From JANNRR01 sp043736155 (GTDB lineage Bacteria; Pseudomonadota; Alphaproteobacteria; Rhodobacterales; Rhodobacteraceae): a stretch of 57,945 bases of DNA. Location: contig JAYTDA010000315.1 in assembly GCA_043736155.1 (NCBI GenBank), positions 1 to 57,945 of the forward strand, written 5' to 3'. Position 1 is the first letter of the stretch, and each line of letters starts with the position of its first letter. A program made the position numbers and the translations under genes. Below the pieces are notes generated by a model. The model saw only the letters and a list, made by a program, of their open reading frames with translations. It ran no database searches and was not told the origin of the DNA. Below, in pieces: positions 6,893 through 14,641 of the stretch.

Positions 6893-6921
6893 AACATGGC
6901 CCCAATGCTGCACCTGCACAA
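6893..6921 (-). promoter_or_regulatory. candidate heat-shock-type promoter of ccaF1 and the sRNA array
   Basis: On the minus strand TTGTGC (6921-6916) and CCATGTT (6899-6893) are 16 bases apart, resembling RpoH-type promoters of Rhodobacter; the R. sphaeroides homologue is RpoHI/RpoHII-dependent. Predicted start is near 6886, giving a leader of about 70 bases. Assigned by eye only. Confidence 0.4.
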
Positions 6922-7092
6922 TCCCTCGGGTGGTCAATGCTGCTATGCAGCAATTGCATAACTGACCCTGACCTGTTTTCGGGCGGGACTGTGGCAGTTG
7001 CCCAAAGATGCGGCAGCTTGCGGATCAGCCCTTGCCCTTGCCCGCCGGAATCGCGAGTCTGCGGCCAAATCCCGCGCGAGAGGTCGGAAAAA

Positions 7093-8268
7093 GTGGTTGA
7101 TAAAGCGACAATTCTGCAAGCGCTGTCAGGGCTTGCGCTACCGGGTGGCGGTGATCTGGTGTCCCGCGATCTGGTCCGGGCGCTGGACGTGGCGGAAGGT
7201 AAAGTCCGATTCGTCATCGAAGCCCCAACCCCTGAAGAGGCGCGCGGACTGGAGGCGGTGCGCCAGGCGGCGGAGCGCGCCGTTGCCGCCATTCCGGGTG
7301 TAACCTCGGTGTCGGCCCTGCTGACAGCGCATGGCCCCAGAACCAGACCCGGCGATGCCAGACCCGGCGATGCCAGACCCGGCGATGCCAATCCCGCCGA
7401 TGGCAATCCCGGCGATGGCAATCCCGGCGATGGCAAACCGGCCCCGGCCCCGGCAGGTGCCCCCCCCAGCCTGACCATCGGTCGCCACCCCACCGCCAAT
7501 ACCGGGCCACAGCGCATCGCCGGCATCGACCGCATCCTGGCGATTGCCTCGGGCAAGGGCGGGGTGGGCAAATCCACCGTCGCCTCCAACCTTGCCGTGG
7601 CGCTGGCCCGCGCCGGTCGCCGGGTCGGTCTGCTGGATGCCGATATCTACGGCCCGTCGCAGCCCCGGATGATGGGGGTGTCTGCCCGCCCCTCGTCCCC
7701 CGACGGCAAAATCATTGTGCCGCTGAAAGCGCATGGCGTCACCCTGATGTCGATCGGCCTGATGATGAAGGAAGGCGAGGCGGTGATCTGGCGCGGCCCG
7801 ATGCTGATGGGGGCGTTGCAGCAATTGCTGGGGCAGGTGGCCTGGGGCGATCTGGATGTGCTGATCGTCGATCTGCCGCCCGGCACCGGCGATGTGCAAC
7901 TGACCCTGTGCCAGCGCACCCATCTGACCGGTGCCATCGTGGTCTCGACCCCGCAGGATGTGGCGCTGCTCGATGCCCGCAAGGCGCTGGATATGTTCCG
8001 CACTCTGAAAACCCCGGTGCTGGGGCTGATCGAGAACATGTCGAGCTATATCTGCCCGAACTGCGGGCATGAGGCGCATATCTTTGGCCATGGCGGGGTG
8101 CGCGACGAGGCAACGAAGCTGGATCTGCCGTTTCTCGGCGAACTGCCGCTCAGCATCGAGGTGCGGCTGGCGGGTGACGCCGGTACCCCGATTGCAGCAG
8201 GCGACGGGCCGCATGCCGAAGCCTATGCAAGACTGGCAGCACGACTGGTGGCGGGGGGGATGGCGTAG
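7093..8268 (+). CDS. mrp: Mrp/ApbC family Fe-S cluster carrier ATPase
   Basis: 391 residues. An N-terminal MIP18/DUF59 domain (residues 1-80) is followed by a Pro-Gly-Asp-Ala linker built from 12-bp repeats. Next is a deviant Walker A P-loop SGKGGVGKST near residue 155, DADIYGPSQPRM, DLPPGTGDVQLT, and a cluster-binding CPNCG near residue 320. Mrp proteins bind and pass 4Fe-4S clusters to apoproteins in the cytoplasm. The GTG at 7093 is chosen because AGAGGTCGG precedes it and the DUF59 homology starts there; an upstream in-frame ATG at 6937 would add unrelated sequence. It is divergent from ccaF1, and the 270-bp gap holds both promoters. Confidence 0.88.
   Translation: MVDKATILQALSGLALPGGGDLVSRDLVRALDVAEGKVRFVIEAPTPEEARGLEAVRQAAERAVAAIPGVTSVSALLTAHGPRTRPGDARPGDARPGDANPADGNPGDGNPGDGKPAPAPAGAPPSLTIGRHPTANTGPQRIAGIDRILAIASGKGGVGKSTVASNLAVALARAGRRVGLLDADIYGPSQPRMMGVSARPSSPDGKIIVPLKAHGVTLMSIGLMMKEGEAVIWRGPMLMGALQQLLGQVAWGDLDVLIVDLPPGTGDVQLTLCQRTHLTGAIVVSTPQDVALLDARKALDMFRTLKTPVLGLIENMSSYICPNCGHEAHIFGHGGVRDEATKLDLPFLGELPLSIEVRLAGDAGTPIAAGDGPHAEAYARLAARLVAGGMA
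7346..7440. repeat. 12-bp tandem repeats encoding the Mrp linker
   Basis: Variants of CCCGGCGATGCC repeat about eight times in frame and encode the (R/N)PGD(A/G) linker between the DUF59 and ATPase domains of Mrp. Confidence 0.8.
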
Positions 8269-8610
8269 AGATGCGCAGGTAGCGACCCAAGTGACGGGTT
8301 ATCTTTGGAAACGCGGTCCAGGCCGGACCAGCGCAGGCGGGAATTTTCGTAGAAAATTCGGTTGCAGGTTTGCCGGGGCAAGGACGGCAGGATCTGCGGT
8401 GGTATTTCCCGCCACAATTGCCGGTGTTCCGGCAAAACCGGGGTGATTCGCGGCTGATTTCCGGGATTTCGTGTCAAAATCCATCGCCATCAGTCCCGGT
8501 CGCCGCGTTTTCCGTGGGATGGCGGGAAAATTTCATCTGCCCAACAAGCGTCAAGAAACACCCGCCACCACACAACATTTTGTGATCGTTGATCCGCGAT
8601 CATCCACCTG

Positions 8611-8639
8611 TTGACATCCCACCGCGTTTTCCACGCTAC
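8611..8639 (+). promoter_or_regulatory. candidate dcw-leader promoter
   Basis: Consensus TTGACA (8611-8616), a 17-base spacer, and a weak -10 CGCTAC (8634-8639). It would start transcription near 8646, far upstream of mraZ. Confidence 0.45.
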
Positions 8640-8645
8640 CGCTGG

Positions 8646-8933
8646 TGTTTTCAACCCGGTCAGAACTACCGATTGGGGCGAAGTTCCATAAAATACCATT
8701 GATTACCGTTCAAAACCATGGCATCCCTGTAAGCACGGTGAAAGGGCAGTCACCCAAGGGACAGCAGACAACGATCCCAAGAGGCGAAGGTCATACAGGC
8801 TACCCCTTCACGACACCGAGTTCCGGCGCGCAGTTTCAGACTCCCCCCAGGTAGCCTGCGCAGCCGGACCAACCCAGAAATGGGGTCAGGGCGGCGAGAT
8901 GAGCAAGTGGCAGCGCGCTCGTCTCGCCGTTTT
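8646..8933 (+). ncRNA. upsM: UpsM-like sRNA from the dcw 5' leader
   Basis: The inferred transcript runs from the candidate promoter to the terminator at 8933, about 290 nt; the 5' end is uncertain. In R. sphaeroides UpsM (about 200 nt) is formed by partial termination in the mraZ leader and is stress-processed. Evidence here is synteny plus the terminator hairpin; no sequence comparison was possible. Confidence 0.5.
8892..8933 (+). terminator. leader terminator/attenuator upstream of mraZ
   Basis: CGGCGAGATGAGC (8892-8904) pairs with GCTCGTCTCGCCG (8917-8929) over 13 positions with one G-U, has a 12-base loop and is followed by TTTT. Read-through is needed to express mraZ and the cluster, so it may set dcw output. 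Confidence 0.75.
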
Positions 8934-9014
8934 CCTATGGGGCGGACCGCAAGACACGGTTCGGCTGGGGGGAATACAAGGGACGCCCGTCAAGGGCAAA
9001 AGCAGGGCACGTCA

Positions 9015-9542
9015 GTGGCAGTGGCGCCGAAGTTCAAGGGGACACTCGATCAGAAGATCGACGCAAAGGGCAGGGTTTCTGTCCCCGCCGCCCTACGCCG
9101 CGTTGCCGAACAGTGCGACCCCGATTTCATGCCGCCGACCCGTGAAACCAAAGGTGCCCCCGCCAGCATCCTGATCGTGTTCGAACCCGGCAAGATGACT
9201 TGCCTTGAATGCTATTCCGTTGAAGGCATGGCGGCGATTGATGCCATGATCGACAGCCATGCCATCGCCTCCCCCGAACGCGAGGCGCTGGAATACCGCT
9301 ATCACGCCAATGTCACCCTGACAGAGATCGACGGCGATGGCCGTATCGTCATTCCGCTGGCGCACCGCACCAAACTGGGGCTGGAAGGTGACATCCGCTT
9401 TGTCGGCTTTGGCGACCGGTTTGAAATCTGGACCCTGGCGGCGTTTGATGCCAGCCGCACCGCGCCCGCGCAGGCACTGGTCAGCCGCTACGGCGAAACC
9501 CTCAACCTCCGGTCCCTGTTGCAGGCCAAGAGGGTGGAATGA
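9015..9542 (+). CDS. mraZ: MraZ, dcw cluster transcriptional regulator
   Basis: 175 residues with two SpoVT/AbrB-like halves, each with an MraZ core: GTLDQKIDAKGRVSVPAALR near residue 10 and DGDGRIVIPLAHRTKLGLEGDIRFVG near 110. MraZ binds repeats near its own promoter and represses the dcw cluster. No ATG fits the homology: the start is taken as GTG 9015 (GTG 9021 is equally possible) with AGCAGGG upstream, because the N-terminal extension from earlier ATGs is not MraZ-like. The stop overlaps rsmH by ATGA. It is longer than the about 150-residue E. coli protein, mostly from an insert around residue 40 (PTRETKGAPAS). Confidence 0.92.
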   Translation: MAVAPKFKGTLDQKIDAKGRVSVPAALRRVAEQCDPDFMPPTRETKGAPASILIVFEPGKMTCLECYSVEGMAAIDAMIDSHAIASPEREALEYRYHANVTLTEIDGDGRIVIPLAHRTKLGLEGDIRFVGFGDRFEIWTLAAFDASRTAPAQALVSRYGETLNLRSLLQAKRVE

Positions 9543-10555
9543 CTGCGGTTGCTGCCACCGGCCCCGACACCGCACCCCATATCCCCGTGTTGCTGCGCCC
9601 ATTGCTGGCGGGGGTGGCGCCTGTCGGCGGTCTGTGGCTGGATGGCACCTTTGGTGCCGGCGGCTATGCCCGCGGCCTGCTCGACGCCGGAGCGGAACGG
9701 GTGATCGGGGTGGACCGTGATCCTTTGGCATTTCGTCTGGCCGAAAGCTGGGCCGGGGATTATGGCACCCGTCTGCTGCTGAAACCCGGCAACTTTGCCG
9801 AAATGGATGCGCTGGCTGCCGAAGCCGCACCGGGGCAGTTGCTGGACGGTGTAGTGCTCGACCTTGGCGTGTCGTCGATGCAGATCGACGAGGCCGAACG
9901 CGGCTTTTCGTTCCAGAAAGACGGCCCGCTGGATATGCGGATGAGCCAGCAGGGCGACAGTGCCGCCGATCTGGTCAACAGCGCGTCCGAAGCCCTCCTC
10001 GCCGACATCCTGTATCACTATGGCGAAGAACGCGCCTCGCGCCGGATCGCCCGCGCCATTGTCGCTGCCCGCACCATTGCGCCGATTGCCACCACGCTGC
10101 AACTGGTGCGGATCGTGGAAAAATGCCTGCCGCGCGCCAAACCCGGCCAAAGCCACCCCGCGACCCGCAGCTTTCAGGCGATCCGCATCGCGGTAAATGC
10201 CGAATTCAGCGCGCTGGTGCTGGGGTTGCAGGCGGCGGAGCGGGCGTTGAAGGTCGGTGGCAAACTGGCGGTGGTGACGTTTCACTCGCTGGAAGACCGC
10301 ATCGTCAAGCGGTTCCTGCTGCAACGCTCCGGGCAGGACCCCAACGCCAACCGCTATGCCCCGGAAAAGGCCGCGACCGAGGCGCAGTTTCAGCTTGTGA
10401 CCCGCCGCGCCATCGGCCCCGACCCGGATGAGGCGGCGGCAAACCCCCGGTCGCGCTCCGCCAAGCTGCGGGTGGCCATGCGCACCGCTGCCCCGGCGGG
10501 TCCGGTCGATGCCGCCAGCCTTGGTACCCCGCTTTTGCCAGAGAAAGGTCGCTGA
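9539..10555 (+). CDS. rsmH: 16S rRNA (cytosine1402-N4)-methyltransferase
   Basis: 338 residues. A Rossmann methyltransferase with the SAM-binding motif DGTFGAGGYARGLL near residues 36-49, then IGVDRDP, a DLGVSSMQID motif, and FHSLEDRIVKRF near the end, with the family's long helical insertion between. It methylates N4 of C1402 in the 30S decoding centre. It is the normal second gene of the dcw cluster, translationally coupled to mraZ by an ATGA overlap and abutting ftsL without a gap. Confidence 0.95.
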   Translation: MTAVAATGPDTAPHIPVLLRPLLAGVAPVGGLWLDGTFGAGGYARGLLDAGAERVIGVDRDPLAFRLAESWAGDYGTRLLLKPGNFAEMDALAAEAAPGQLLDGVVLDLGVSSMQIDEAERGFSFQKDGPLDMRMSQQGDSAADLVNSASEALLADILYHYGEERASRRIARAIVAARTIAPIATTLQLVRIVEKCLPRAKPGQSHPATRSFQAIRIAVNAEFSALVLGLQAAERALKVGGKLAVVTFHSLEDRIVKRFLLQRSGQDPNANRYAPEKAATEAQFQLVTRRAIGPDPDEAAANPRSRSAKLRVAMRTAAPAGPVDAASLGTPLLPEKGR

Positions 10556-10960
10556 ATGCGCAGTCTGTTTTTCCTGGTCGCGTCGCTGGCCGTGATGGGT
10601 CTGGCCTTCTGGGCCTACCGCGAGAATTACCAGACCCAGCAAAGCCAGCGCAGCGTGCGCGCCTTGCAAAACGAGATCGGGGCCCTGCGCGAAGCGTTGT
10701 CGGTGCAACGCGCCGAATGGGCCTATCTGAACCGGCCGGAACGGCTGGAGGAACTGGCCGATCTGAATTTTGACAAGCTGAACCTGCTGCCGCTGGATCC
10801 CGGCCAGTTCGGTGAGGTGCCCGCCCTTGCCTATCCCTTGCCCCCGGTGCCCCGGGCTGACCAACCCGCCGACCTGCCCGAAGGCGCGATTGAAAGCCCG
10901 GTTGATGTGGTCGGTGCCCTGGCCTCGGGTGAACACATTGCCGAAGGAACCGCCCCATGA
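10556..10960 (+). CDS. ftsL: FtsL-like divisome protein
   Basis: 134 residues: one N-terminal membrane helix (SLFFLVASLAVMGLAFWAYR), then a heptad-rich periplasmic segment (residues 25-65, RSVRALQNEIGALREALSVQRAEWAYLNRPERLEELA), and a Pro-rich tail. This is the FtsL layout and position; FtsL sequences are poorly conserved, so rank in the cluster is the main evidence. It forms the FtsQLB-type septal complex that activates FtsWI. It overlaps ftsI by ATGA. Confidence 0.85.
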   Translation: MRSLFFLVASLAVMGLAFWAYRENYQTQQSQRSVRALQNEIGALREALSVQRAEWAYLNRPERLEELADLNFDKLNLLPLDPGQFGEVPALAYPLPPVPRADQPADLPEGAIESPVDVVGALASGEHIAEGTAP

Positions 10961-12780
10961 ACAGCCCCGCGAACGGTCCCGTGAGCAACCCCGTGACCCG
11001 CACCCCGCTGCGCCCGCTGGCCCGCATCCTGCAGGCAAGGATCAAGGGCGAAAACCCCGATGCCATCGAACGCGAAAACGTCCGGCAGCGCCACGAGGCG
11101 ATGCGCGACAAGGCGCGGGCGCGGGCCGAGGGCCGGTTGCTGGTGCTCGGCCTGTTTTTCTTTGTGGCGTTCTCAATGGTTGGCGCACGGATGGGGCTGC
11201 TGGCCGCTTCGGAACCCGCCGAACCGGCGACCGCCAGCACCGACAGTGCCATAGTCGCCCAACGCGCCGACATCGTCGACCGCAACGGCCGGATTCTGGC
11301 CACCAACCTTTTGACCTCGGCGCTTTACGCGCAGCCGCCGCTGATGATCAACCCCGGCCGCGTCGCCGGTGAACTGGTCAAGATTTTCCCTGATCTGGAT
11401 CAGGCGGAACTGGAAAAAGACTTTACCGGCAGCCGCAAGTTCCTGTGGATCAAGCGCAGGCTGAGCCCGGAACAGATGCAGGCGGTGCATGACATCGGTG
11501 ACCCCGGCCTGCTGTTTGGCCCGCGCGAAATGCGGCTGTATCCGAATGGCACCCTGGCGGCGCATGTGCTGGGCGGGGCGGGCTTTGGCCGCGAAGGCGT
11601 GCGCTCCGCCGAAGTGATCGGCGCTGCCGGGGTCGAACGCACCTTTGACGCCTATCTGCGTGACCCCGCCAACAACGGCGCACCGCTGCAGCTGTCGCTG
11701 GATCTGACGGTTCAAGCGGCGGCGGAACAGGTGTTGCTGGGTGGCATGAAGCTGATGAAGGCCAGGGCGGCAACATCGGTGCTGCTGGATGTGCATACCG
11801 GTGAAATCATCTCACTGGTATCGCTGCCCGATTTCGACCCCAATACCCGGCCTGCGCAGCCGGTATCGGGTGATCCGTCCGACAGCCCGCTGTTCAACCG
11901 CGCGGTGCAGGGCGTGTTTGAACTTGGCTCCACCTTCAAGATCTTCACCATCGCCCAGGCGCTGGAACTGGGGCTGGTCAACGTCAATTCGATGATAAAA
12001 ACCGCCAGCCCGATGACCTGGGGCAAATTCAAGATCCGCGATTTTCACAACTACGGCCCGGAACTGTCGGTGACCGACATCATCGTGAAAAGCTCCAACA
12101 TCGGCACCGCGCGGGTGGCGCTGATGATCGGGGCAGAGCGGCAAAAGGCGTTTCTGGGGGCACTGGGGCTGTTGGTTGCCACCCCGGTTGAACTGATGGA
12201 GGCTCCGGGGGCGAAACCGCTGGTGCCGAAGCGCTGGCCCGAGATTACCACCATGACCGTCAGCTATGGCCACGGCCTGTCGGCCTCGCCGCTGCATCTG
12301 GCGGCGGGCTATGCCACGATTGTCAATGGCGGTACGCTGGTCAAGCCGACGTTGTTGCGCCAATCCGGCCCGGTCACCGGCCCGCGCGTGATCTCGGAAC
12401 AGACCTCGGCGCTCATGCGCGCAATGATGCGCGATGTGGTGACCCATGGCACCGCCACCTTTGGCGAAGTGCCGGGCTATTTCGTCGGCGGCAAGACCGG
12501 CACCGCCGACAAGGCCAAACCCACCGGCGGCTATTACAAGGACAAGGTGATCGCCACCTTTGCCGCCGTGTTCCCGGCCAACGATCCGAAATATGTGCTG
12601 GTGGTGACGCTGGATGAACCGGTCGACACCTCGACCGGCGAGGCGCGGCGCACGGCGGGCTGGACATCGGTGCCGGTCGGCGCCGAAATGATCCGCCGCA
12701 TCGCCCCGCTTCTGGGCTTGCGTCCGGCGATTGATCCTGCCACCGGGATGGCGATGACAGTGGCGCAGGTGCAGGAATAG
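10957..12780 (+). CDS. ftsI: peptidoglycan D,D-transpeptidase FtsI (PBP3)
   Basis: 607 residues: a cytoplasmic N-terminus of about 60 residues, one membrane helix near 62-82, a pedestal domain starting RADIVDRNGRILATN, then the transpeptidase. Catalytic motifs are STFK with nucleophile Ser325, SSN in KSSNIGTARVAL, and KTG in GGKTGTADK. It crosslinks septal peptidoglycan with FtsW. The start at 10957 overlaps ftsL. It is followed not by murE directly, as usual, but by a 379-bp structured gap. Confidence 0.96.
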   Translation: MNSPANGPVSNPVTRTPLRPLARILQARIKGENPDAIERENVRQRHEAMRDKARARAEGRLLVLGLFFFVAFSMVGARMGLLAASEPAEPATASTDSAIVAQRADIVDRNGRILATNLLTSALYAQPPLMINPGRVAGELVKIFPDLDQAELEKDFTGSRKFLWIKRRLSPEQMQAVHDIGDPGLLFGPREMRLYPNGTLAAHVLGGAGFGREGVRSAEVIGAAGVERTFDAYLRDPANNGAPLQLSLDLTVQAAAEQVLLGGMKLMKARAATSVLLDVHTGEIISLVSLPDFDPNTRPAQPVSGDPSDSPLFNRAVQGVFELGSTFKIFTIAQALELGLVNVNSMIKTASPMTWGKFKIRDFHNYGPELSVTDIIVKSSNIGTARVALMIGAERQKAFLGALGLLVATPVELMEAPGAKPLVPKRWPEITTMTVSYGHGLSASPLHLAAGYATIVNGGTLVKPTLLRQSGPVTGPRVISEQTSALMRAMMRDVVTHGTATFGEVPGYFVGGKTGTADKAKPTGGYYKDKVIATFAAVFPANDPKYVLVVTLDEPVDTSTGEARRTAGWTSVPVGAEMIRRIAPLLGLRPAIDPATGMAMTVAQVQE

Positions 12781-13159
12781 GGGATCGGCAGGTGATCGAG
12801 GCCAAGGCCCAACGCCAACTCAACCCTCTTGGGAGATTTCCTTTGCCTGCCGCAATGCGCTTGGAGCACGGTGAGGACCAAGGGAACCGGCCGGCCGCCC
12901 TTTTTGCCCGGAATCAAGCGCGTCAGCGCGCCGGGCATCGCCCGGCCGCCCCTGTGGGCGGGCGTTTCTGCGAAGTTACAGCAAGGAAAACCGGCGGGAG
13001 GTGCGGCACCATAAAGCACTCAAACCCAACGCCGTTGCGCCCACCCGCGGTCGAGCGCCGCCCTCTGTCCGTTACGGTGCAGGAAGCCAAAGCGACAGTC
13101 CAGTCGCGCCATCGGCCCTGTACCTTGCCTCACGCAGCCCTGAAGTCGGGGGCAGCATT
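12781..13159 (+). other. structured gap between ftsI and murE
   Basis: No credible gene on either strand. It holds GCCCGG/CCGGGC (12906-12936) with an inner GCGCG dyad and CGCCC-ctgt-GGGCG (12947-12960) followed by a short T run, both terminator-like. The rest of the dcw cluster is nearly gapless, so a promoter for murE probably lies here, but no clear -35/-10 is visible. Confidence 0.5.
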
Positions 13160-14641
13160 TTGACACACCCAACCAAATCCCTCGCCGCCCTTGGCCTGAC
13201 CGCCCAAGGCGGGCGGGAGGCTGCCATCACCGGCATCGCCACCGACAGCCGCCTTGTCAAACCCGGCAACCTGTTCGCCGCCCTGCCGGGATCAACCGAC
13301 CACGGGGCGACCCATGTGGCGCAGGCGCTGGAACTGGGTGCCGCCGCGATCCTGACCGATGCCACCGGCGCACTCAAGGCCGCACCGGCCCTTGTCGGCA
13401 GCCGCGCCGCACTGGTTGTCGCCGAGGAACCCCGCGCCGCGCTGGCCTTTGCCGCAGCGCTGTGGTTCGGCGCACAGCCCAAGACCGTGGTGGCGGTCAC
13501 CGGCACTTCGGGCAAGACCTCGGTGACCAGCTTTACCCGCCAGATCTGGCAACAGCTTGGCCTGTCCGCCTGCAATATCGGCACCATGGGGGTACAGGGC
13601 GACTTCACGGCTTCCTTGGCCCATACCACCCCGGAACCCGTTACCCTGCACCGCCTGCTGGCCGAAATGACAGCAGCAGGCGTCACCCATGCCGCGATGG
13701 AGGCCAGCTCGCACGGGCTCGATCAGCACCGGCTGGACGCGGTGGCGATCAAGGCGGCGGCTTTCACCAACTTCAGCCAGGATCATCTGGATTACCACGC
13801 CGGGTTTGAGGAATATTTTGCCGCGAAAGCCCTGCTGTTCACTCGGGTCTTGCCCGAAGACGGCACCGCCGTGATCAATATCGACGATCCGCGTGGCCGC
13901 CAGTTGTGTGACATGCTGCAGAATGGCGACACTGGGCTGATCACCGTCGGCACCGCCCCCGAGGCGAGCTTGCGCATTCTGGCGCAGCGCTATGACGCCA
14001 CCGGGCAGGAACTGCGCTTCAGCTTCAACGGTGCCGCCCATCTGGTCCGGCTGCCGCTGATCGGCGGCTTTCAGGCCGAAAACGTGCTGGCGGCGGCGGG
14101 GCTGGTGATCGCTGCCGGGGCGGCACCGCAGGCGGTGTTTGAGGCCTTGCCGCATCTGGTGACAGTGCGGGGCCGGATGGAACTGGCAGCGGTGCGCGGC
14201 AATGGCGCTGCGGTGTTTGTCGATTATTCCCACAAGCCGGGGGCGCTGTCGTCGGCGCTGGCGTCACTGCGTCCGCATGTGCTGGGGCGGATTGTCGTGG
14301 TGTTCGGTGCCGGTGGCGACCGGGATCGTGGCAAACGCCCGCTGATGGGGCAGGCGGCGGCGGAACATGCCGATCTGGTCTTTGTCACCGATGACAATCC
14401 CCGGTCCGAAGACCCCGCCACCATCCGGGCTGCGGTGATGGCCGGTTGCCCGGAGGCGACCGAGGTCGGCGACCGGGCCGAGGCGATCCTGCGCGGCGTC
14501 GATGCGCTGGAACCTGGCGATGCGCTGCTGATCGCCGGCAAGGGGCACGAGTCCGGGCAGATCGTCGGCTCCACCACCTATCCGTTTGATGATGCCGAAC
14601 AGGCGTCAATCGCGGTGGCGGCACTGGATGGCCGGATATGA
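13160..14641 (+). CDS. murE: UDP-MurNAc-tripeptide ligase (meso-DAP adding)
   Basis: 493 residues. N-terminal UDP-binding domain (ITGIATDSRLVKPGNLFAAL), ATP-binding GTSGKTS near residue 117, central-domain NFSQDHLDYH, and the DNPR motif (DDNPRSEDPA), which selects meso-diaminopimelate over lysine. It adds meso-DAP to UDP-MurNAc-L-Ala-D-Glu in the cytoplasm. No ATG precedes the homology: the likely start is TTG 13160 (or ATT 13157) with a CGGGGG box 8-13 bases before it. The stop overlaps murF by ATGA. Confidence 0.92.
   Translation: MTHPTKSLAALGLTAQGGREAAITGIATDSRLVKPGNLFAALPGSTDHGATHVAQALELGAAAILTDATGALKAAPALVGSRAALVVAEEPRAALAFAAALWFGAQPKTVVAVTGTSGKTSVTSFTRQIWQQLGLSACNIGTMGVQGDFTASLAHTTPEPVTLHRLLAEMTAAGVTHAAMEASSHGLDQHRLDAVAIKAAAFTNFSQDHLDYHAGFEEYFAAKALLFTRVLPEDGTAVINIDDPRGRQLCDMLQNGDTGLITVGTAPEASLRILAQRYDATGQELRFSFNGAAHLVRLPLIGGFQAENVLAAAGLVIAAGAAPQAVFEALPHLVTVRGRMELAAVRGNGAAVFVDYSHKPGALSSALASLRPHVLGRIVVVFGAGGDRDRGKRPLMGQAAAEHADLVFVTDDNPRSEDPATIRAAVMAGCPEATEVGDRAEAILRGVDALEPGDALLIAGKGHESGQIVGSTTYPFDDAEQASIAVAALDGRI

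Larger units (their letters stand above)
8269..9014 (+). other. 746-bp leader region between mrp and mraZ
   Basis: No convincing gene. Contents: a GAATTTT/AAAATTC dyad after mrp (8341-8359), a CACAA..TTGTG palindrome within ACATTTTGTGAT (8575-8586) that is shared with the ftsZ upstream region, a TTGACA -35 at 8611, and a strong terminator-like hairpin at 8892-8933. A conserved long leader giving rise to sRNA UpsM precedes the dcw cluster in R. sphaeroides, and this matches its position and architecture. Confidence 0.6.

Noticed and set aside
5509..6965. Several frames of 100-320 codons across the sRNA array
   Set aside because: They are repetitive Gly/Arg/Pro translations of the hairpin repeats, and the region is explained by structured RNA.
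8269..8880. RNase P RNA gene upstream of mraZ
   Set aside because: I looked for the conserved GAGGAAAGTCCGGGC and terminal ACAGA blocks and did not find them.
8500..9014. MraZ binding boxes (direct TGGGN repeats)
   Set aside because: TGGGA occurs once or twice but not as regularly spaced direct repeats.
12792..13163. A 123-codon frame in the ftsI-murE gap
   Set aside because: Compositionally uneven, no ribosome site and no recognisable domain.
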